Shown: in pieces, positions 7,490 through 10,322 of the stretch
Numbering within the stretch: position 1 is the first letter of the stretch
Layout: each line of letters opens with the position of its first letter
Assembly: GCA_014376655.1 (NCBI GenBank)
Contig: JACMRC010000509.1
Span: 1-10,322, forward strand
Direction of reading: 5' to 3'
Source: Mucilaginibacter sp.
GTDB lineage: Bacteria > Bacteroidota > Bacteroidia > Sphingobacteriales > Sphingobacteriaceae
DNA: 10,322 nt
Notes under the pieces: model-generated
What the model was told of the DNA's origin: nothing
The model's database searches: none
The model's input: only the letters and a program-made list of their open reading frames with translations
Made by a program: the position numbers and the translations under genes

Positions 7490-8188
7490 TTAAATTCCCG
7501 CTACTGATTTTGTTTCTACTGTTATTCCCGGAGACATAGTAGAAGAGATATGAATACTCTTAAAATATGTTCCTTTAGCTGATGATGGTTTCAATTTAGA
7601 GATAACCTGCAATACTTCTAATGCATTCTCATAAATTTTGTCAGCAGGGAAAGATGCTTTACCTATTGAGGTATGGATAATACCGGTTTTATCAACCTTG
7701 AAGTCGATCTTACCACCTTTTACCTCAGTTACAGCTTTTCCAACGTCTGGAGTTACTGTACCTGATTTAGGGTTAGGCATTAAGTTACGCGGACCAAGCA
7801 CACGGCCTAATCTACCTACTTTAGCCATAACACTTGGCATTGTAATGATAATATCTACGTCAGTCCATCCACCTTCAATCTTGGCGATATAATCATCCAA
7901 ACCTACAAAATCTGCACCTGCGTCTTTAGCTTCTTGCTCCTTATCTGGAGTACAAAGAACTAAAACACGTACAGTTTTACCGGTTCCATGAGGCAATGTT
8001 GCAATACCACGTACCATTTGATTGGCTTTACGGGGGTCAACACCTAAACGCACATCTATATCAACTGATGAATCAAATTTAGTTAAGGTTAGTTCCTTTA
8101 CCAAAGCTGATGCAGCTTCTAATGAGTATGATTTATTAGCCTCAATTTTGGAGAGCGCCACTTTTTGATTTTTTGTTAATCTAGCCAC
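7490..8188 (-). CDS. rplA: Large ribosomal subunit protein uL1, GTG start
   Basis: L1 binds 23S rRNA at the mobile L1 stalk next to the E site and helps release deacylated tRNA. In many bacteria it also represses translation of the rplKA mRNA. The 232-residue length is typical. The family signature around LGPRNLMPNPKSGTVT lies at about residues 131-146, and GVDPRKANQMVRG lies in the first domain. The start is GTG at 8188-8186, giving MARLTKNQKVALSK. Reading upstream in frame reaches a TAA without any ATG, which supports GTG. It follows rplK by 28 nt and is followed by rplJ after only 2 nt. Confidence 0.97.
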   Translation of the reverse strand: MARLTKNQKVALSKIEANKSYSLEAASALVKELTLTKFDSSVDIDVRLGVDPRKANQMVRGIATLPHGTGKTVRVLVLCTPDKEQEAKDAGADFVGLDDYIAKIEGGWTDVDIIITMPSVMAKVGRLGRVLGPRNLMPNPKSGTVTPDVGKAVTEVKGGKIDFKVDKTGIIHTSIGKASFPADKIYENALEVLQVISKLKPSSAKGTYFKSIHISSTMSPGITVETKSVAGI

Positions 8189-8216
8189 TGTCTTAAACTG
8201 ATTTGTATAAATTTAA

Positions 8217-8657
8217 TTAATTCCAGGGTGCCGTACCTGATACGGTTATCCCCATACTGCGGGCAGTACCTGCTACCATTTTCATGGCTGATTCTACTGT
8301 AAACGCATTTAAATCAACCATTTTATCTTTAGCTATAGTCTCAACCTGCTCCCAGTTTACACTGGCAACTTTTTTACGGTTAGGCTCGGCCGAACCACCT
8401 TTTAAACCTGATACTTCCAATAATTGGATAGCTACAGGAGGTGTTTTGATGATAAAATCGAAAGATTTGTCTACGTACACAGTAATAAGCACAGGTAGCA
8501 CTTTACCAGGTTTGTCCTGGGTACGTGCATTGAACTGCTTGCAAAACTCCATTATGTTCACACCTTTTGCACCTAATGCAGGTCCAATCGGGGGTGATGG
8601 GTTTGCAGCGCCGCCCTTTACTTGCAGCTTAACCATTGCACCGACTTCTTTTGCCAT
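8217..8657 (-). CDS. rplK: Large ribosomal subunit protein uL11
   Basis: L11 binds the GTPase-associated region of 23S rRNA and, with L10/L12, takes part in factor binding. In the family it is also needed for RelA activation and is the thiostrepton target. The protein has 146 residues. The proline motif PSPPIGPALGAKGVNIMEFC is present with P22 and P23 intact, the positions linked to thiostrepton sensitivity. The C-terminal rRNA-binding domain covers about residues 75-146, including MKMVAGTARSMGITV. The ATG start follows the A-rich sequence AAAAAAGCAA, with no Shine-Dalgarno motif. It is first in the rplKAJL group, after a 123-nt spacer that follows nusG. Confidence 0.98.
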   Translation of the reverse strand: MAKEVGAMVKLQVKGGAANPSPPIGPALGAKGVNIMEFCKQFNARTQDKPGKVLPVLITVYVDKSFDFIIKTPPVAIQLLEVSGLKGGSAEPNRKKVASVNWEQVETIAKDKMVDLNAFTVESAMKMVAGTARSMGITVSGTAPWN

Positions 8658-8714
8658 TTGCTTTTTTATTTAATTATTCAATGTTATAAAGTGGAAGCTA
8701 TGTAACATTTGTTA

Positions 8715-8732
8715 TTAGGTTTTAACACCCAA
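8715..8732 (-). other. Weak stem-loop in the rplK leader
   Basis: The RNA sequence TTGGGT-GTTAAA-ACCTAA can form a 6-bp stem with one G-U pair and a 6-nt loop, about 58 nt before the rplK ATG. Some bacteria regulate rplKA through L1 binding to a leader structure that mimics its 23S rRNA site. I cannot show that this hairpin is such a site, and its stability is low. Confidence 0.25.
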
Positions 8733-8751
8733 TGTCTTTGTTTATATAAAA

Positions 8752-8774
8752 TCCGGATCCATCGTGGTTCCGAA
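8752..8774 (-). terminator. Hairpin plus T-run after nusG, candidate partial terminator
   Basis: The RNA would fold as CGGAACCA-CGA-TGGATCCG, an 8-bp stem with one A-A mismatch. A further T-G and T-A pair extends it at the base. Four T residues (8751-8748) follow the stem directly, then ATATAAAC. It begins 6 nt after the nusG stop codon. The small loop and following T-run fit a weak intrinsic terminator between secE-nusG and rplKAJL. The mismatch and short T-run suggest it is partial at best. Confidence 0.5.
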
Positions 8775-8780
8775 ATACAA

Positions 8781-9323
8781 TTACTCTTTCTCTACTTGCA
8801 TGTAATTCAATTCAAGCGGCGTACGGCGGCCGAATATCTTTACCATTACTTTCAATTTCTTTTTCTCTTCGTTAACCTCTTCAATCACACCGCTAAACCC
8901 GTTGAAGGGCCCATCCATTACTTTAACGTTTTCGCCAACGTAATAAGGCACATTCATGGTTTCGCCTTGTGCGGTCATCTCATCAACCTTACCTAAAATA
9001 CGGTTAACTTCTGCCTGGCGCAAAGGTATTGCATTACCTTGTTTATCACCCAGGAAACCAATAACGCTGTTCACATTTTTTATAATGTGCTCTAACTCGC
9101 CATCTAACTGGGCTTCCATCAATACATAGCCCGGGAAGTAGTTACGCTCTTTAGCTATCTTCTTTCCGTCGCGCATTTGGTAATATTTCTCGGTAGGTAT
9201 TAAAACCTGCGGTACCAAATGGGTAATGCCTAAGCGGGCAATCTCAGCATCAACATATTGTTTTACTTTTTTTTCTTTACCGCTTATTGCACGTACAACG
9301 TACCATTTTAATTGATCACTCAT
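8781..9323 (-). CDS. nusG: Transcription elongation and termination factor NusG
   Basis: NusG binds the clamp of RNA polymerase, affects pausing, and through its C-terminal domain contacts Rho or ribosomal protein S10. The 180-residue protein has an N-terminal NGN domain (about residues 5-110), with WYVVRAISGKEKKVKQYV and the segment NYFPGYVLMEAQLD. The C-terminal KOW domain (about residues 129-180) contains GENVKVMDGPFNGFSGVIEE. The start is ATG, 12 nt after the secE stop codon, so secE and nusG are clearly one transcription unit. No extra domain is seen between NGN and KOW. Confidence 0.98.
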   Translation of the reverse strand: MSDQLKWYVVRAISGKEKKVKQYVDAEIARLGITHLVPQVLIPTEKYYQMRDGKKIAKERNYFPGYVLMEAQLDGELEHIIKNVNSVIGFLGDKQGNAIPLRQAEVNRILGKVDEMTAQGETMNVPYYVGENVKVMDGPFNGFSGVIEEVNEEKKKLKVMVKIFGRRTPLELNYMQVEKE

Positions 9324-9335
9324 TATATGTGTATA

Positions 9336-9527
9336 TTAAAGTGAGCTATAAAATTTATTAAGCAAAAGGCCTATTACCTGATCCATACCAAATATTAGCA
9401 TGGCAATAATAACTGCCGCTACCAGTACCAAAACCGCGCTGCTTTGTAATTCGCGCCAGGTTGGCCAGGTTACTTTCTGGGTCAACTCGATATAAGACTC
9501 TTTAATATATTCAGATACGTTAGCCAT
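9336..9527 (-). CDS. secE: Preprotein translocase subunit SecE
   Basis: SecE is the small clamp subunit of the SecYEG channel in the inner membrane, stabilising SecY. The 63-residue protein is of the short, single-span type found in most bacteria outside the gammaproteobacteria. An amphipathic N-terminal helix (about residues 4-17) is followed by the conserved motif KVTWPTWREL at 18-27 and one transmembrane segment at about 31-57. The ATG start lies 21 nt after the 3' end of tRNA-Trp, and nusG begins 12 nt after its stop codon. Confidence 0.97.
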   Translation of the reverse strand: MANVSEYIKESYIELTQKVTWPTWRELQSSAVLVLVAAVIIAMLIFGMDQVIGLLLNKFYSSL

Positions 9528-9548
9528 TCTTAGTTATTTGCTATTATG

Positions 9549-9619
9549 CACGGGAACAAGGATTCGAACCCTGATCAAAGGTTTTGGAGACCTCTATTCT
9601 ACCGTTGAACTATTCCCGT
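9549..9619 (-). tRNA. tRNA-Trp, anticodon CCA
   Basis: A full cloverleaf of 71 nt can be drawn on the minus strand. The acceptor stem is ACGGGAA with TTCCCGT (7 bp) and the discriminator base is G. The D stem is GTTC/GAAT. The anticodon stem is GAGGT/ACCTT around the loop CTCCAAA, which gives anticodon CCA. The variable loop has 4 nt, and the T stem CAGGG/CCTTG encloses TTCGAAT. The 3' CCA is not encoded (CAT follows), so it must be added by the CCA-adding enzyme. It sits between tuf and secE, where end processing by RNase P and RNase Z could separate the flanking messages. Confidence 0.97.
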
Positions 9620-9657
9620 GTAAACCCTCAATCCCCGAAGGAACTTTATAATATTGA

Positions 9658-9690
9658 TAAAGTACCAAGGCAAAAAGCCCTGGTACTTTA
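9658..9690 (-). terminator. Strong hairpin downstream of tuf, probable terminator
   Basis: TAAAGTACCAGGGC and GCCTTGGTACTTTA form a 14-bp stem with one G-T pair and a TTTTT loop on the minus strand, 42 nt after the tuf stop codon. The T-rich end of the 3' arm (ACTTTATC) takes the place of a clean T-run. It lies 38 nt before the tRNA-Trp 5' end. If it stops most transcription, tRNA-Trp, secE and nusG would need a promoter that I could not identify in that short gap. Read-through, or a processing role for the hairpin, is therefore also possible. Confidence 0.65.
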
Positions 9691-9732
9691 CATAAAAATT
9701 AACCGTTATGCTTCGCTTTTAGGCGATTGAAA

Positions 9733-10322
9733 TTATTTAACAATTTCAGTTACCTGGCCAGCACCTACTGTTCTGCCACCTTCACGGATAGCGAAACGTA
9801 AGCCTTTTTCCATTGCGATAGCGTTGATCAATTTAACATTGATTGTAACGTTATCACCAGGCATAACCATTTCTACACCTTCAGCTAAGGTAATTTCACC
9901 TGTAACGTCTGTTGTACGGAAATAGAATTGCGGACGGTATTTGTTAAAGAATGGAGTGTGACGTCCACCTTCTGCTTTTGATAATACGTAAACTTCTGCT
10001 TTGAAATCAGTGTGTGGGTTTACTGAACCTGGTTTGCAAATAACCATACCCCTGCGGATATCAGTTTTCTCAATACCACGTAACAATAAACCTACGTTAT
10101 CACCAGCTTCGCCACGGTCAAGGATCTTGCGGAACATTTCCACACCTGTAACTGTAGATTTTAAGTTTTCGGCACCCATACCAAGGATGTCTACTTGCTC
10201 ACCTGAGTTGATAACACCACGCTCGATACGACCTGTTGCAACAGTACCACGACCAGTGATCGAGAATACATCTTCAACCGGCATCAAGAAAGGCAATTCA
10301 GTCAAACGAGGAGGAATTGGAA
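9733..10322 (-). CDS. tuf: Elongation factor Tu, C-terminal half, cut by window edge
   Basis: EF-Tu carries aminoacyl-tRNA to the ribosomal A site as a GTP complex. About 195 codons are present, roughly half of the usual length near 395. The frame is open to the window edge and begins PIPPRLTELPFLMPVEDVFS, so the first coded residue inside the window is internal. Domain 2 is shown by GRGTVATGRIERG and RGMVICKPGS. Domain 3 is shown by FRTTDVTGEI, MVMPGDN and RFAIREGGRTVGAGQVTEI. The N-terminal GTPase domain lies outside the window. No broken frame is seen. The tuf/tRNA-Trp/secE/nusG order fits Bacteroidetes. Confidence 0.98.
   Translation of the reverse strand, partial: PIPPRLTELPFLMPVEDVFSITGRGTVATGRIERGVINSGEQVDILGMGAENLKSTVTGVEMFRKILDRGEAGDNVGLLLRGIEKTDIRRGMVICKPGSVNPHTDFKAEVYVLSKAEGGRHTPFFNKYRPQFYFRTTDVTGEITLAEGVEMVMPGDNVTINVKLINAIAMEKGLRFAIREGGRTVGAGQVTEIVK

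Noticed and set aside
8284..8673. Plus-strand open frame covering rplK in antisense
   Set aside because: It mirrors the reading frame of a conserved gene, and its sequence has no independent family signal.
9632..9643. Small TTCC-TTCG-GGGA hairpin just before tRNA-Trp
   Set aside because: The loop is of the stable TTCG type, but the stem has only 4 bp including a T-G pair, too little to support a separate feature.
1..10322. A CRISPR array, insertion sequence, defence system or other mobile system
   Set aside because: No regularly spaced repeats, transposase genes or unrecognised genes were found. All coding space is taken by core housekeeping genes.

Overview
The window is a conserved block of a bacterial chromosome carrying the core transcription and translation genes. 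Every recognised gene lies on the minus strand. In transcription order, from high to low coordinates, they are tuf (3' part), tRNA-Trp, secE, nusG, rplK, rplA, rplJ, rplL, rpoB and rpoC (5' part). The organism looks like a member of Bacteroidetes, most likely family Sphingobacteriaceae (Mucilaginibacter or Pedobacter-like). The reasons are the style of the RpoB, RpoC and EF-Tu sequences, the tuf/tRNA-Trp/secE order, the AT-rich spacers, and the near absence of Shine-Dalgarno sequences before the start codons. The genus is an inference from memory of protein style, not from a search.

Layout. Positions 9733-10322 hold the C-terminal half of EF-Tu, followed by a strong hairpin (9658-9690) that probably ends tuf transcription. 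A 71-nt tRNA-Trp gene (9549-9619) comes next, then closely packed secE (9336-9527) and nusG (8781-9323). A 123-nt spacer with a terminator-like hairpin separates nusG from the ribosomal protein cluster rplK-rplA-rplJ-rplL (8657 down to 6521). The 221-nt spacer between rplL and rpoB holds a 12-bp hairpin, an 18-nt inverted repeat and two copies of a -7-like motif. rpoB (2496-6299) starts with TTG. The 102-nt spacer before rpoC is mostly one long nested palindrome. rpoC begins at 2393 and leaves the window at its bridge helix. No stretch over 300 bases lacks a gene.

How the genes work together. EF-Tu delivers aminoacyl-tRNA, and L11, L1, L10 and L7/L12 form or flank the ribosomal stalks that recruit the elongation factors. 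RpoB and RpoC form the catalytic core of RNA polymerase, NusG is its elongation factor and link to the ribosome, and SecE is part of the protein export channel. The coding content is ordinary and I see no new multi-gene system. The points worth a second look are in the spacers (two large palindromes, two to three candidate attenuators) and at the start codons (TTG for rpoB, GTG for rplA).
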